Assembly (NCBI RefSeq): GCF_954871325.1
Contig: NC_088777.1
Span: 31,473,366-31,537,365, forward strand
Direction: 5' to 3'
Origin: Gordionus sp. m RMFG-2023
Taxonomy: Eukaryota > Nematomorpha > Gordioida > Chordodea > Parachordodidae
DNA: 64,000 nt
Shown here: positions 11,775 through 24,400 of the stretch, in pieces
Layout of the letters: every line of letters begins with the position of its first letter
How positions within the stretch are numbered: position 1 is the first letter of the stretch
Program-made: the position numbers and the translations under genes
Notes under the pieces: generated by a model
What the model was told of the DNA's origin: nothing
The model's input: the letters and a program-made list of their open reading frames with translations, nothing else
The model's database searches: none

Positions 11775-14200
11775 TGATGGAAATTTTTTTTATTTTTGAA
11801 ATTATTGTCTGAAATAATTCGTTTATTATAAATTATTGATTATTTAAAAAATCTTGTTAATAAAATATTAGAATAAAAATATCGTGTTGTTACAAAATAA
11901 CCGTCTTGAGTTAGTTACCTTAAATTGTAATTTGAATATAGTAAGGGATTTCAATTAAGGTTTTATTTTTTCTCGTAGATAATTTTTTTTCAGTGGATTT
12001 CAAGTAAGGTTTTGTTTTTTCTCGTAGATAATATTTTTTCAGTTGCTGACCGTGACTACAGGATATTCTTTATACCAGGGTTATTCGTTATTATAAGGTA
12101 AAATCAATATTTTATTTTATATTTTGTATCTCTCCTCAGGACACAACGCAATCACAGTTTTGTTGTTTAAAAATTTTTTTTAGAAATTTAATTAATAAAT
12201 GGTTTTAAGAGAAAAAAATGGTTTTAAGAAAAAAAAATGGTTTTAAGAAAAAAAAATAGTTAAAAGATTTTTTTAGATTAGTTCGATTAAAGCGCAATTT
12301 TTGTAAAATAATATAATTTTCTGTAATAACGTAATTTTAGAGTAAAAGTTTGTAATATGCGATGGTGGTGTATTTCGATAAGTATTCTGAGCCTACTTTT
12401 ATTAATAAAGTTGCCATCTTTAAGGATATGCGTTATAAAATCTTGTATCAGAACATTAATGAATTGGATATAGGCCATCATTTAATTACATTAGAATTAA
12501 TAGTAATTATATATTTAATTTATATTATTTTGAATTTTTTTTTAGAAAATGTACTTTGGTTGCGACAAAAGTATATGGTAATTGGAAAAGAGACACTCCA
12601 GTGTCGGCTGATTGTTGGAAAAAGATTTCGGTCTTGGAAAGTAATTTAAATGTGGTTTTAAATGAAATCAAGAACGGCAGACCAGAAATGGTGGAAACTT
12701 TGGAATGTATTAACGATGATAGTTTGGTTATTGTGGAGAGATCTGTAGTTATTCTCCGAGAATTGAAAGAAATAAAAGAGGTAATTAAGATTATATATCA
12801 GGATATAAATAAGTTGGTTATTTCGAATAGTAATGGTAATAAAGGCCAAATATGTGGTCCGACGGGGTCAAATGGAAAAAACAACTCCGATGGAAAGAAT
12901 GGTTTTTCCGGGAGTAGAAAAATCTTTGAAGATTTAAAATGTACCCACTGTGGGTATAGGGGCCATAAGGTAGATACCTGTGTGGTCAAAGAACAAAATT
13001 TTCGTGAGGGTTTTCCGTTAAGGAAATCGACATTAGAAAATTCGAATGTTAGAAAAGTTTCTGGTATCAACCCGAATAAATTTGAGGTTCTACAAGCGAA
13101 TTATGGTAGATCTCGTTTGTGTTTTTAGTGTAACAAACCGGGACATGTAGCCATAAATTGTACCAAAAATTGTACCAAAAATTGTACCAAAAATTGATTA
13201 TATGATTGCAAGTGTAATCATATAGTAGGAAGAAGATCGGGAGGTAGAAATAGTAATAAATTAAATAACTATACTGAAATGAGATATGATTCTCATAAAA
13301 GCCGTGATTGTAACAGAAATTTTTTTCATCCTGATGATAAAAATAAAAATAATGAAGACTCTAATAATTTTAGATGGGAGAAATATCTAAGGGTATTGTA
13401 AAATATTCCTATAAGAAGGATGTTAATACTTTCGAATGGGAAAAATATCCCCGTGATATTGTTAAAAAGAATATGAATATTATTAAAGAACCGCTAAATT
13501 CTGAGTTGAATTTATGTTCAAATGTGAATTCTCGTGAAACTGATGTTTCAAATGAGATAGTTATTGATCAGTCAATTAAAACATATGAGATTTTAATAAC
13601 TGAGCGATCATTCGAACCTTGTCCTTGTCTGAGAGTTACGGTAAGAGTTGACTCGAGAGACATTGACATGTTGTTTGACACAGGGGCTAGCATTTCAATA
13701 ATGTCTAGAAAAGATTATTATAAGTATTGGCCTGGGGGTAAACTTGAAAAGGAGTCTATGTGTGTCAGACAATTTGATGGGTCTGAAATTGTAGTTTTGG
13801 GAAAAACTAAGTTGGAAATAATTCTCCATGATACCACATTTTTCTTAGATTTGTGGGTAGTGAAGAATGAGGTGGAAACCATCATGGGGTGGGATTGGAT
13901 TGTTAAGTTAAGGCCTTTCAATAATTATTGGAATTGATGGAAATTTTTTTATTTTTGAAATTATTGTCTGAAATAATTCGTTTATTAAAAATAATTGATT
14001 ATTTAAAAAATCATGTTAATAAAATATTAGAATAAAAATATCGTGTTGTTACAAAATAACCGTCTTGAGTTAGTTACCTTAAATTGTAATTTGAGTATAG
14101 TAAGGGATTTCAATTAAGGTTTTATTTTTTCTCGTAGATAATTTTTTTTCAGTGGATTTCAAGTAAGGTTTTGTTTTTTCTCGTAGATAATATTTTTTCA
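11775..14200 (+). mobile_element. short LTR-type fossil carrying gag and protease parts only
   Basis: Two direct repeats of ~266 bp, each starting TG and ending CA (11775-12041 and 13935-14200), bound ~1.9 kb. They are about 98% alike by eye, so the insertion is young in evolutionary terms. Inside are a gag-like part (~12.55-13.2 kb) with CCHC zinc knuckles of the C..C..GHK..TC and CNKPGHVAINC type, and an aspartic protease part (~13.6-13.9 kb) with the DTGAS active-site motif. The protease resembles that of the Ty3/gypsy element at 22.1 kb. No reverse transcriptase or integrase part lies between the repeats. The element is broken, with a few breaks. No convincing tRNA primer site follows the left repeat, so the repeats are called LTR-like only. 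Confidence 0.6.
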
Positions 14201-14273
14201 ATATTGACTCAAAAAATCAAAAAAAAAACTAAAAAGATTTTGTCCGACCAGATTCATCGAAAGACAAGAGTCG

Positions 14274-15157
14274 GTGAAACTCTTTATTGAAATATATGAT
14301 GTTGTCTTTGCAGCACTAGAATTTTATATATCAAGCAAGGAAAAAGATTCAGCAGATGCCGAAAATCTTTTGCAGGCTATTATTGAGCCACAATTTTTAA
14401 TTTCAATTCAATGTGTTTATTTTTTATTTAATTATACATATGATTTTAGCAAAATGCTACTTTAATATACTTGATTTAATATATTTTTAAGTTGTACATG
14501 CAAACTATTTGTATATATTGGATAAGTATTCTGTATTATTTACTTTTATATTTGTATGCCTAATAAAAATTTTTAATATTAAATTATTTATATTTGTTTT
14601 TTCAATTAGGGGATCATATTATAATCAGAGGATGATTTACCATTTGTGTCAAAGTACCCATAGAAAACTACAAAAGCTAGGCCTGGAAAGCCAATACAGA
14701 ACCGATGAAGCCCTAATCTTTTGTGGCATGAGGGGCGGCTTAGCATTTGTTCCTTTATGTGATATGGGCAATGCAATGGCATTCCTGAGATCAGTTACTC
14801 CGACCAATGATAAAGATATTCTTAAATATTTCGATAAAAATTACATCAATGGAGTCAAGGGAGGTCACAAGAAGCAATTCTCAATCCCAGACACGTCAAA
14901 TTGGGCCTCGATTTCCTCCAGAAACTTGGAACGTGAATGAGAGCACCCTATCTGATGAAGAACCCACAAATAATCAATGCGAAGGTTGGGATCATCATTT
15001 TTCATATCTGGTTGGGAATAAACGCCCATCAATTTGGGTATTGATTAATAAAATGAAATGCGAGGTTTCTGCCTATGAAACCAAACTTGAACGATGGCGT
15101 GTAGGTAGTTGGACACCAAAACAAAATCGTAGAGTTATAATACCCAGATTCGGTTAA
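14274..15157 (+). pseudogene. Mutator-like (MULE) transposase C-terminal remnant
   Basis: The plus strand has a block from about 14611 (after a splice-acceptor-like TTTTTTCAATTAG) reading IYHLCQSTHRKLQKLGL, then GGLAFVPLCDMGNAMAFL, then ILKYFDKNYINGVKGGHKKQ. A frameshift follows, then RFPPETWNVNESTL and TNNQCEGWDHHFSYLVGN and SIWVLINKMKCEV. This order is that of the region behind the MULE DDE domain (LAFVP, YFE.TYIG, WNVY, TNN.VEGWH..F, HP.IW.FI). The catalytic aspartates upstream were not found. An open stretch at 14274-14465 may be an earlier exon. It lies within the 12-kb hAT-like element but need not be its source of transposition. Confidence 0.65.
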
Positions 15158-16289
15158 AGAAACTTTGCGAGGAATACCGTGTTAGGGTGCAAGGCCTTCC
15201 AGATTAGATTTTATGAGGGCGATTTTCGCCTTTATTTGATGTCAACCGATATAATTATTATTCTAAATTATTAAATTTGTATATACATAATGATTTTTCA
15301 ATTAAATAAACAGATCTTATTGCAAATTTTGTGAAATTTATTCTACTTAATATAGTATTTAAGGATGGATATTGTATTTATTACTATAGCAAATAATATT
15401 TACGAAAATTAGTAATACATGGGTTTTTACTGGGGTATTTTTTTGTCCCAGTATACCAATTTGAACATTAGCATTTTTTATGGAGGGTATATGAGTAATC
15501 TTTAAATAATGAATTGGGGCCTAAAAAAATTTATTATTAAATTATATTTCTATAATAATTTTTTCTAAAATACTAATTTGCCTATACTCTATTAAATCCA
15601 AATAAAAATATACCGATATTATTAGATCCTAACAGGAGGTTTTTATTCCGAGGTTTTTTCGGGGGTTTTTTCCGGGATTCTTTATTTTATTATATGAAAT
15701 TAAAAATAATATTGACATTATAGGGGAAATGTGCCATGACTATGTTTTTGCCTTTTTGAAAAAAATTATTAAAAGAGGAAAATATTTGTTTTGACTTTTA
15801 GAGAAAACATGGTACGTCTGATCAATTGCGAGAAAAATTTTTTTTGAGGAAGAATTATGAAAATCGATTTTGCGAAAAAAGGTTTAGTTAACCCCCCCCC
15901 CCTCCCACATTTATTCTTAAATACTTTATATAAATAATTACAAATTCAGTATCGTTTTGTAATATTTTTTAAAGAAAATACATGTTCGCATTTTTTAGGC
16001 TTAGCGATTAAGTGTGTGAACCCCGGGTCTTTTCCAGAGGCTCGTGATCAGAGCTGGTAGTCAATTTTTAGACCCAAATCACGGGTCTGGGGGTTACACA
16101 ACTAACCAATTAACAAAACTTAATCTTTTTTTTTATTTAAATAGTTTTCAAATCAAGAAATTTATTTATACGTGTAGATTTACAAATCAATCTCCTTACT
16201 TTCAAATTTAAATGGTTATGTAATTAAAAAGTGTGCTCTCCTCCTCGCCTAATAAGATAAACGGCATAGGCTAAAAGTCACCTCGTTTT
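15158..16289. other. non-coding interior of the composite element, with a hairpin element at 16010-16117
   Basis: No gene is seen. A C tract (15891-15905) occurs here. Around 16010-16117 an imperfect inverted repeat pairs GATTAAGTGTGTGAACCCC with GGGGGTTACACAACTAACC, with GGGTCT/AGACCC inside. It looks like a short MITE and not a tRNA, because no clover-leaf can be drawn. Confidence 0.4.
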
Positions 16290-17150
16290 AACAAAAAAGT
16301 TAAAAAATAACGATTATGACAACTGTCACTTTTCTGTGGTATCTTTACTAAAATTTTAATTTAACATGTTTACAATATATATATTTACCAGTTTTCTTTT
16401 AAAAAATTAAAAGTTCAAAAATAACGATTATGACAATTGTCACTTTTCTACGGTATATCTTCACTGAAATTTTAATTTAACATTTTTACAATATATATTT
16501 CTACCGATTTACTTTAAAAAAATTCAAAAAAGTTCAAAAATAATGATTATGACAATTGTCACTTTTCTATGGTATATCTTCACTGAAATTTTAATTTAAC
16601 ATTTTTACAATATATATTTTTACCGATTTACTTTAAAAAATTCAAAAAGTTCAAAAATAAAGATTATGACATTGTCACTTCTCTATGGTATATCTTCACT
16701 GAAATTTTAATTTAACATTTTTACAATATATATTTTTACCGATTTACTTTAAAAAAATTCAAAAAAGTTCAAAAATAACGATTATGACAATTGTCACAAT
16801 GGTACATCTTCACTGAATTTTTAATTAAACATATTTACAGCCTATATTTTTACTTATTTGCGTCAAAAAATTTAAAAACTTTAGAAATAACGATTCACTT
16901 ATTTAGGGGAAATCTTCACTGAAATTTTAATTTAATATATTTACAATATTTTTTACCTTTTAGCGTCAAAAATAAACTAATATGTTTTAAAATACAGATT
17001 ATGATATTTGTCATTTTTACAAAGGAACATCATCATTGAATTTATAATTTAACATATTTATAATATAATTATATTTTTACTCTTTTGTACCAAAAATTTT
17101 AAAAATGTTAAAAAATATCATGACAATTGTCACATTAAAATATTATAAGA
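16290..17150 (-). repeat. 119-bp satellite array, right arm (array 2)
   Basis: About seven to eight satellite units in minus orientation, each with the TGACAATTGTCA palindrome, form the mirror of array 1. The AT-rich spacer beyond (17150-17390) is also a mirror of 8730-8940. Together they make long inverted arms for the 5476-17609 element. Confidence 0.8.
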
Positions 17151-17802
17151 CGATCATGTAAAATAACATAAAAATTTAATATAAATATTTATAAATTATT
17201 TAAACTGGTTCTTTTAATATACTAAAAAAAATAGATAATTTTACAAAAATGATAAAAATAAACCCATAAAAGATTTCAACTAAAAGATTAATAATTCACA
17301 AAAAAATTAATTAAAAAAGAAGATTTTAAATTCTTATCAATTCAAATTTTGCTTAAAATTTTTGCATGAAAACCATAAATTAATTGTAACAAAAAAAATA
17401 CCTATTCGAAATATTCGTCCTCTAGTCGACTTAATTTCACGACTCAGTGGAAAACTCATGTTCTCAACTCAAGTCGACTTGAGTTCATGACTCGAGTTGA
17501 CTGCTTGAATTCTCGACTCGAGTTCACGACTTGAGTTCACGACTTCAGTGAGTGGACTAATTCGACCAACGACTCAGACTCTGTCAGAGTCGGGTGAACT
17601 CGACTTTTTGATATATCTTAAACAATAATTTGAAAGAAAGAATGTAAAAGTTGATATTTTTTTAAAATAAAACTATTCATCATAATTTTTACATTTTTGG
17701 AAAAAAGCATTTATATATAAAAAAGGTGAACCAAAAATATTTTTTAAGAAATGGAATATAAGTCAAAGATAAGTCTTAAGACAAAAGTGACATGTATTAT
17801 CT

Positions 17803-18231
17803 ATATTATAATTTTCCGATGTCCTCACTACGTCATCGCTACATCATGTCATCGATACGTCATGTCATCGGTACTTATTTTATTTATTTTGTTTGTTGAT
17901 TTTATTTATTTATTTTATACAAACAGATGATCCTATAACTTAAGTTTTCTATGCAACTGTAGGAGGCTATATTAAAACCAATTGTCAAAGTAATACATTA
18001 TTTACTAAATATTACAAATTATTAATATTTTATATAGAAATTCAACTAGGAGTTAACTCATAGATCAATTGGTAAACCAGAGATTTCTCATTCATTAATT
18101 ACAAATTTAATATCTCTAGGCTTGGGAAATTTTTTTCAAAATTAATGCAACTGTATGAGGCCATATTAAAACCAATTGTCAAAGTAATACATTATTTACT
18201 AAATATTACAAATTATTAATATTTTATATAT
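17803..18231. repeat. CGATACGTCATGTCAT tandem repeat and a ~90-bp direct duplication
   Basis: At 17817-17875 a CATCG/TACGTCATGTCAT motif recurs about four times. A ~90-bp stretch beginning ATGCAACTGTA (17950-18039) recurs almost exactly at 18143-18231. The second copy ends at the LTR fossil that starts at 18232, so this may be a local duplication linked to that insertion. The tRNA-like piece AGATCAATTGGTAAACC at 18060-18080 was not accepted as a tRNA. No gene. Confidence 0.5.
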
Positions 18232-19640
18232 GTTGTAAATGTTAGATTTAATTTGCATAAAGAATTCTTTTGGGAAACTGGATGTCATCGATAATCGTTC
18301 ATCAATCGTGGATAGTGGAAAACAGGCGTGTATCAAGTTCGTCAGTGGCCTACAGAGATAAAAAGCTGATCTTTCACAGGGTGACAAGCGGCAGAAGATA
18401 GAATCCAAAAATTTCAAGCGACAATCGGATACAAACGGTCGTTCGAAACTAAGAATACTAGACAAGAGTCAGCCTTCGTTAGAACTTAGAAGACAGCAAA
18501 GATTAAGAAGAATAAGTCGAGATCGAGAGAAGATAGATCATTCGCAGAATGTTGGGTCTAATTTAAGTTAGGAGGTGTTGTAAATGTTAGATTTAATTTG
18601 CATAAAGAATTCTTTTGGGTTTTGTTGTACTTTATATTTAATTTGCATAAAGAATTCTTTTGGATTTATTATTATAACGCGTGATAAAAATATTATATTG
18701 GAATAGTTATGAATATTAGTTATAAAGAAGATTGAAAAAAGTATAAAAAGGCCAATTTTTACCATTTGAGAGGATCTTTTATAATTATTAATTTTTTTGT
18801 ATTTTATTTTTATTTTTATTAATCTCTTTTTATTATTCTTACTTTTATAATTTTGTTAATTTGATAATGTTATAATTTTGAATAAAGAACTAAATTGATT
18901 TCATGATTTCGTGATTCCTAATTATTATTAATTCCTTTTTTATATATATATTTGTATTCTATTTTTATTTTTAGGTCGCAAAAGCCTCGCATTCAACATT
19001 GGTGCCGGATATTTTTAGGTTTAAAACTAGCTGCTTACAACAGTAATGCCTAAAATAAAGACCCAGGGGATTTAGATCTTCAGTATGATGCCAACCAAAC
19101 TCCATGCAAAAGAAAGAAATTCAAAACGGAAAAGGGGTAAGAAAAATATGAATTTGACAAGATGATATTTAAAATGTAGGTTGAAAAAGAGAAATTATTT
19201 TGATAAGATTAGGTTTATGTAGGAATATAAAATTAAAGACAAAGACAAAGGTAACATTCATAGTAGATAAGATATAATTGTGTTTAGTTATTTAAAGGTG
19301 ATAATTAGGAATTTTATATTTAGAAGTTACTGGTAAACTAAAAACCATTGGAATTTTGAAACTAATAGAGACTATGATATTTTAGATTTTAGAATTATTA
19401 TTAATTGATCACTAGAAATAACTATGACAAAGAAAAAGAAACAAAAATTGCGAAAGTTAATATTAAACTAATAGTTTGCTAAGATATAATAATTAAAAAA
19501 TTCGGTGAATAAGATTAGAATATAACTTTATTGTTAGGAAATAGTGATTAAATTCTTATTGAAGATTTACGTTTAACTTTTATTTTAAGGGCTGCGAGAG
19601 ATAAAACAGCCTCAAAGGATTAACTGCTGAAATATATAAA
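18232..19640 (+). mobile_element. LTR-retroelement fossil, block copy 1 (+ orientation)
   Basis: A complete LTR lies at 18576-18998: it starts TGTTGTAAATG and ends ATTCAACA, with TATAAAAAGG and AATAAA signals inside. It is followed at once by TTGGTGCCGGATATT, a plausible tRNA primer site. Before it is the 3' internal end of the element, including a ~100-residue basic frame that runs up to the LTR. A fragment of another LTR start sits at 18232-18276. From 19089 the 5' internal region is shared, inverted, with block copy 2. The superfamily is Ty3/gypsy-like by context only. The element is broken. Confidence 0.6.
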
Positions 19641-20570
19641 TCTCTTTTCATACATACGTTGTTGAGAAATCAATGACATCTAATCATAAAAGTTTTCATA
19701 CTAACGTTTATGAACAACCCTTTAACTCTAATCACTATGGTTTTCACCCCACGTCTTTGAAGAACTTATGAACTCTAATCATTATAATTTTTCGCACAAC
19801 CGTTGTTGAAAACTGATATGTATATTTCTAAAGCATGTTTTTCTTTCTGTTATTATTAGAATAATGTTGCATAATTGATCTCAAATCTTATTTATGATTC
19901 AAAAAAATAAAAATCCGATCTCTAATTGAGCTCGATTGCGGCCTAAATTTTCTAATGACGAAAGCCGTTTCTCTTTATGAAGATTTTTGGTTAATCTACA
20001 ACCCAATATACTATATTCACATTAATCCTTAAGTTTGTTTTATCTCTCGCAGCCCTTAAAATAAAAGTTAAACTTAAATCTTCAATAAGAATTTAATCAA
20101 CTATTTCCTAACAATAAAGTTATATTCTAATCTTATTCATCGAATTTTTTAATTATTATATCTTAGCAAATTATTAGTTTAATATTAACTTTCGCAATTT
20201 ATGTTTTTTTTTCTTTGTCATAATTATTTCTAGTGATCAATTAATAATAATTCTAAGATCTAAAATATCATAGTCTTTATTAGTTTCAAAATTCCAATGG
20301 TTTTTAGTTTACAAGTAACTTCTAAATATAAAATTCCTAATTATCACCTATAAATAACTAAACACAATTATATCTTATCTACTATGAATGTTACCTTTGT
20401 CTTTAATTTTAGATTTTATATTCCTACATAAACCTAATCTTATCAAAATAATTTCTCTTTTTCAACCTACATTTTAAATATCATCTTGTCAAATTCATAT
20501 TTTTCTTACCCCTTTTCCGTTTTGAATTTCTTTCTTTTGTATGGAGTTTGGTTGGCATTAGACTGAAAGT
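19089..20570. repeat. large inverted repeat (two ~0.5-kb arms)
   Basis: The arm 19089-19640 recurs in reverse complement at ~20035-20570 with high identity. The ~400-bp spacer is AT-rich and non-coding. The arms are the 5' internal regions of block copies 1 and 2 facing one another. A further direct copy of the right arm begins at 25999. Confidence 0.8.
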
Positions 20571-21428
20571 TGTAATGGTACTGTCGCCTCCTCTCTCCAA
20601 CACCATTGTCACAATGAGGCGATTTGTCATTGTGAATCAAAACCTAAATATAAAAAGATAAAACATATATATATATATATAAAGAAATTAATAATAATTA
20701 GGAATCACGAAATCATGAAATCAATTTATCTCTTTATTCAAAATTATAACATTATCAAATTAACAAATTTATAAAAGTAAAAATAATAAAAAAGATTAAT
20801 AAAAAAATAAAATTAAAAAATAAAATACAAAAAGTTAATAATTATAAAAAAAAGATCATTTTGTATGGTAAAAATTGGCCTTTTTATACTTTTTTCAATC
20901 TTCTTTATAACTAATATTCATAACTATTCCAATATAATATTTTTATCACGCGTTATAATAATAAATCCAAAAGAATTCTTTATGCAAATTAAATATAAAG
21001 TACAATAAAACCCAAAAGAATTCTTTATGCAAATTAAATCTAACATTTACAACACCTCCCTACTTAAATTAGACCCAACATTCTGCGAATGATCTATCTT
21101 CTTTCGATCTCGACTTATTCTTCTTAATCTTTGCTGTCTTCTAAGTTCTAACGAAGGCTGACTCTTGTCTAGTATTCTTAGTTTCGAACGACCGTTTGTA
21201 CCCGATTGTCGCTTGAATTTTTTGGATTCTATCTTCTGTCGATTGTCACCCTGTGAAACGATCAGCTTTTTATCTCTGTAGGCCACTGACGAACTTGATA
21301 CACGCCTGTTTTCCACTATCCACGATTGATGAACGATTATCGATGACATCCAGTTTCTTTTCCTCTCTTGTTTTTTGCTAGTCTGTCTTAATCTTTTTTA
21401 CAATTTATCGTAGCTTGTTTCCTATCAT
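20035..21428 (-). mobile_element. LTR-retroelement fossil, block copy 2 (- orientation)
   Basis: Read on the minus strand, it has the 3' internal end with the ~100-residue basic frame (21055-21428), an LTR of 448 bp (20607-21054, TGTTG...GACA), a primer-site-like TGGTGTTGGAGAGAGG, and then the 5' internal region. It is about 95% alike to block copy 3 by eye, implying a fairly recent shared origin. Broken; the coding region that lies to its right is in the opposite orientation. Confidence 0.6.
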
Positions 21429-24400
21429 TATAAGAAAAGAAATATAAACAACTTCATACGAACGGATAATTACAGACAGATAAGTTGCTATAGCTGTGGG
21501 CAGCCAGGCCATATGTCGCGTGATTGTGATTTAACAAAAGATTTGAAATGCGCGAGATGTGGCAGGAATGGCCATTTAGCTATAAGATGTAGATTAAACA
21601 ATATAATTGTGAGATGTAATAATTGTGGCCAGGATGGACACACTCAAGAAAAATGTAACAAATGACTAAGAAAGAAATATTTTGATAATGAATTTAATAA
21701 TTTTTTTAATGTTGATAATTTAGTAGAAAATAAAAATAAATATTTTAATTTTAATAATGAATTTGGTAATAATAGTTTTTCTAATTTTAGTTCAGGTAAA
21801 ATTAAGCATTTTAATTTTAATGATAGATTAGATTATTATAATAATTTTGTTAATGTTAATAATTGTAGTAAAAATAAGTATTTTAATTTTAATAATGATA
21901 ATTTGGATAATGTTGATAATGCTAGTGCAAGTAAGAATAATTACTGTAATAAGAACGATAAATTTTGCGATGATAAAAAGTGTGTTAACGTTGATAATTA
22001 TATTCAAGCGATATTAATAGAAGTGATATAAAAATAAAAAGTAGAGACTTTGAAATATATAGAATTAAAGAGGCAACTTGTGTAGACGTACTAAAAATGG
22101 AATTAGAGATTTTTTTAATGAAGAATAGATGCCCTAGAGTAAAGATAAACATGGATGAAGCAGAAATTTGTTTTTTATTAGATACAGGAGCAGAAATTAG
22201 TTTGATAAGTATAAAGGATTTTATGAGATTTTGGCCAGAGAAAGAATTTGTTACAAAAAAGATAAGAGCCAAACAATTGGATGGTAGCATGGTGAAAATT
22301 TTAGGGTATTATAGGGTAAGGTTACCAGGAGTTAATAAAAGTATAAATTTGTGGATAACTACGTTGAAAATTGAACCAATTTTAGGATGGTATGATATAA
22401 GAACGTTAGGTCCAGTTTATAATTGGTGGAAATTTTTCGATACGATCCCTGTAAGTAATGATGAAAATAGTGAAATGATAGATTTCGAGAAAATTAAGTT
22501 ACCTAATATAGAAGATAAACAAGATTTAGTTCTAAACTTAGAAATCGAACAACAGAATTTATTGATAATAGTGAAATAATAAGGAGTGATTTCGATAGAT
22601 TTAAGTTACCTATTATAGAGGATAAACAAGAATTAGTTCTCGATAAACTTAGAAATCGAACACCAGAATTTTTGATTAAATATAGAGTCAAAGAGAATAA
22701 GATGTCAAGAGATATAAATTCTTTAGAGGTAACACCCGTCGAAATCAACAAACAGATAATTAAAAAGTCAGTAGAACAGGAAGAGATTATCGAAAATAAA
22801 TATAGCCATGAAATAAGTATGATTTTGGATCAGTACTTGGAGGTTTTTAAAGAAGACTTAGGGACTCTTAAAGATTTTGAAGTAGATATACGATTAGAAC
22901 AAAATTATCGATCTAAATATTGCTACGCAAGAAGATTGCCGTTTTCTTGGATAGAAGATATAAATAAAGAATTAAACAAATGGTTAAAAGAAGGAGTTAT
23001 AAAACCAATAGTGCATAGTGTATGGGCAACACCGTTAGTTCCCATAAGAAAACCGGATAATAGTTTAAGACTATGTATAGACTATAGAGTATCAGTTAAC
23101 CCGTGGGTAATAAACGAAAGATATCCATTACCTAGAATAGAGCAATTACTGGCTAATTTAAGAGGAGCAACAATTTTTTCAAAGATAGATTTTTCGAATA
23201 CTTACTTGCAAATAAAGGTGAGTGAGAGAACAAGTAAGATATTAACGTTCACAACGCATAAAGGATTATTTGCTTTTTGTTGTTAACCATTTGGTTTGAA
23301 AGTATAGGCTCCAATATTTCAAAGAACAATGGCGGATTTATTTCAGGGATAAAGGGAATAATGTATTATTTAGACGTTGTTTTCATATCTGGTAGAACAG
23401 AAGATGAGCATAATGCTAGGTTAATTAAAGTGTTAAATATTATATTAGAAAATGGTTTAAAAGCTTGAAGAAGATGTTTTTGGAGCAAGAAAAATAAAAT
23501 ATTTAGGACATATTATAAATGGAAATGAAATTACTCCAATTACAAAGAATATAGATAAGATAATGAGTATGAGAGCCCCAAATAATAAAACAGAAGTACA
23601 GGCGTTTTTAGGAGCAACGAATTATTATCATCGGTTTGTTCAAAATTTTGCAGAAATCGCCTCACCGTTGTATGATTTATTAAAGAAAAGTAAAAGGTTT
23701 GAATGGGGAGAAGCACAGGAGAAATGTTTCGAAAAATTAAAAATAAAGATGGTAGAGAAGCCGATTTTAAATTGTTTCAATGAGGAATTAGATATGATAT
23801 TAGCGGTTGATGCATCTAATGAAGGTATAGGAGGAGTTTTGTTACAGATGACCGATAATGTTGAGAAACCGATTTTATTTTTATCTAGACGGTTTAGTAG
23901 CACTGAGAAAAATTACTCCACGATCGAGAGAGAGGCGCTAGCTGTGAAATTCGGGCTAGAGAAGTGCAGAGAATATCTGATTGGAAGAAGGTTTATTTTA
24001 TATACAGATCATAAGCCGTTGGTAGATTTATTCAAAAAAGAAAATAAAGAACTTATGATGTCACCTATACTACAGAGATGGTTAATTTTAGTGGGTAATT
24101 TCGATTTTGAGATAAGATTCAGAGCAAAACAAAATTGTTTACCAGATATATTATCGAGATTGTTTAAAAAAGACAGTACAAACAAGGATACAGTAAGCAA
24201 TAGTTTGGAATATATAGAAGAGGAGGAAAAATTAAATAATAATGTTATAAGAACCTTAAAAATAGATACAAGAGAAAGACCGATAACTTTTGAATTAGTA
24301 AAAGAGATATCCAGGGAAGATGAAGAATTATTAAGGATTAGAACTTGTTTAAAAGGAGATGCAGAATGGAAGAAGGAAGACCAAGCATTTAAGAATATTA

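Larger units (their letters stand above)
5476..17609. mobile_element. 12.1-kb hAT-like composite element with satellite-bearing inverted arms
   Basis: The left end starts TAGTGTTGTTAAACGACTGA, fits the hAT end consensus YARNG, and runs into a GAGTCGACTC-rich stretch (5490-5620). The right end carries the same GTCGA-rich repeat inverted (17420-17609). Inside these come AT-rich spacers and inverted arrays of a 119-bp satellite (8.9-10.4 kb on +, 16.3-17.15 kb on -). Flanks are CATATATC on the left and GATATATC on the right, a near-perfect 8-bp duplication. The uninterrupted site is visible in the second oligo-G element near 41310. The last ~10 bp of the right end seem to be lost. The interior holds many other elements but no transposase of its own that I recognise. 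Confidence 0.65.
5331..17803 (-). mobile_element. oligo-G-ended element (GGCGTAGCCAGG type), split by a 12-kb insertion
   Basis: The left part (5331-5475) begins GTAGCC, then a G run, then GCAAGGGG. The right part (17610-17803) continues after the inserted element. A second copy at about 40481-41479, in opposite orientation, holds both parts joined, which proves that they were once contiguous. Ends of the GTGGCGTAGCCAGG plus oligo-G type are common in hAT-like and MITE elements of animals. No coding capacity is seen. The left end sits inside the LINE remnant, so it inserted after the LINE. Confidence 0.65.

Noticed and set aside
5476-17609. Calling the 12-kb element a Mutator-like element because a MULE transposase remnant lies inside
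   Set aside because: Its ends fit the hAT consensus (TAGTG) and the flank is 8 bp, while MULEs usually make 9-11 bp. The remnant is more likely a passenger.
18050-18135. tRNA or tRNA-derived SINE head (AGATCAATTGGTAAACC)
   Set aside because: Only a weak A-box-like match; no B box and no clover-leaf.
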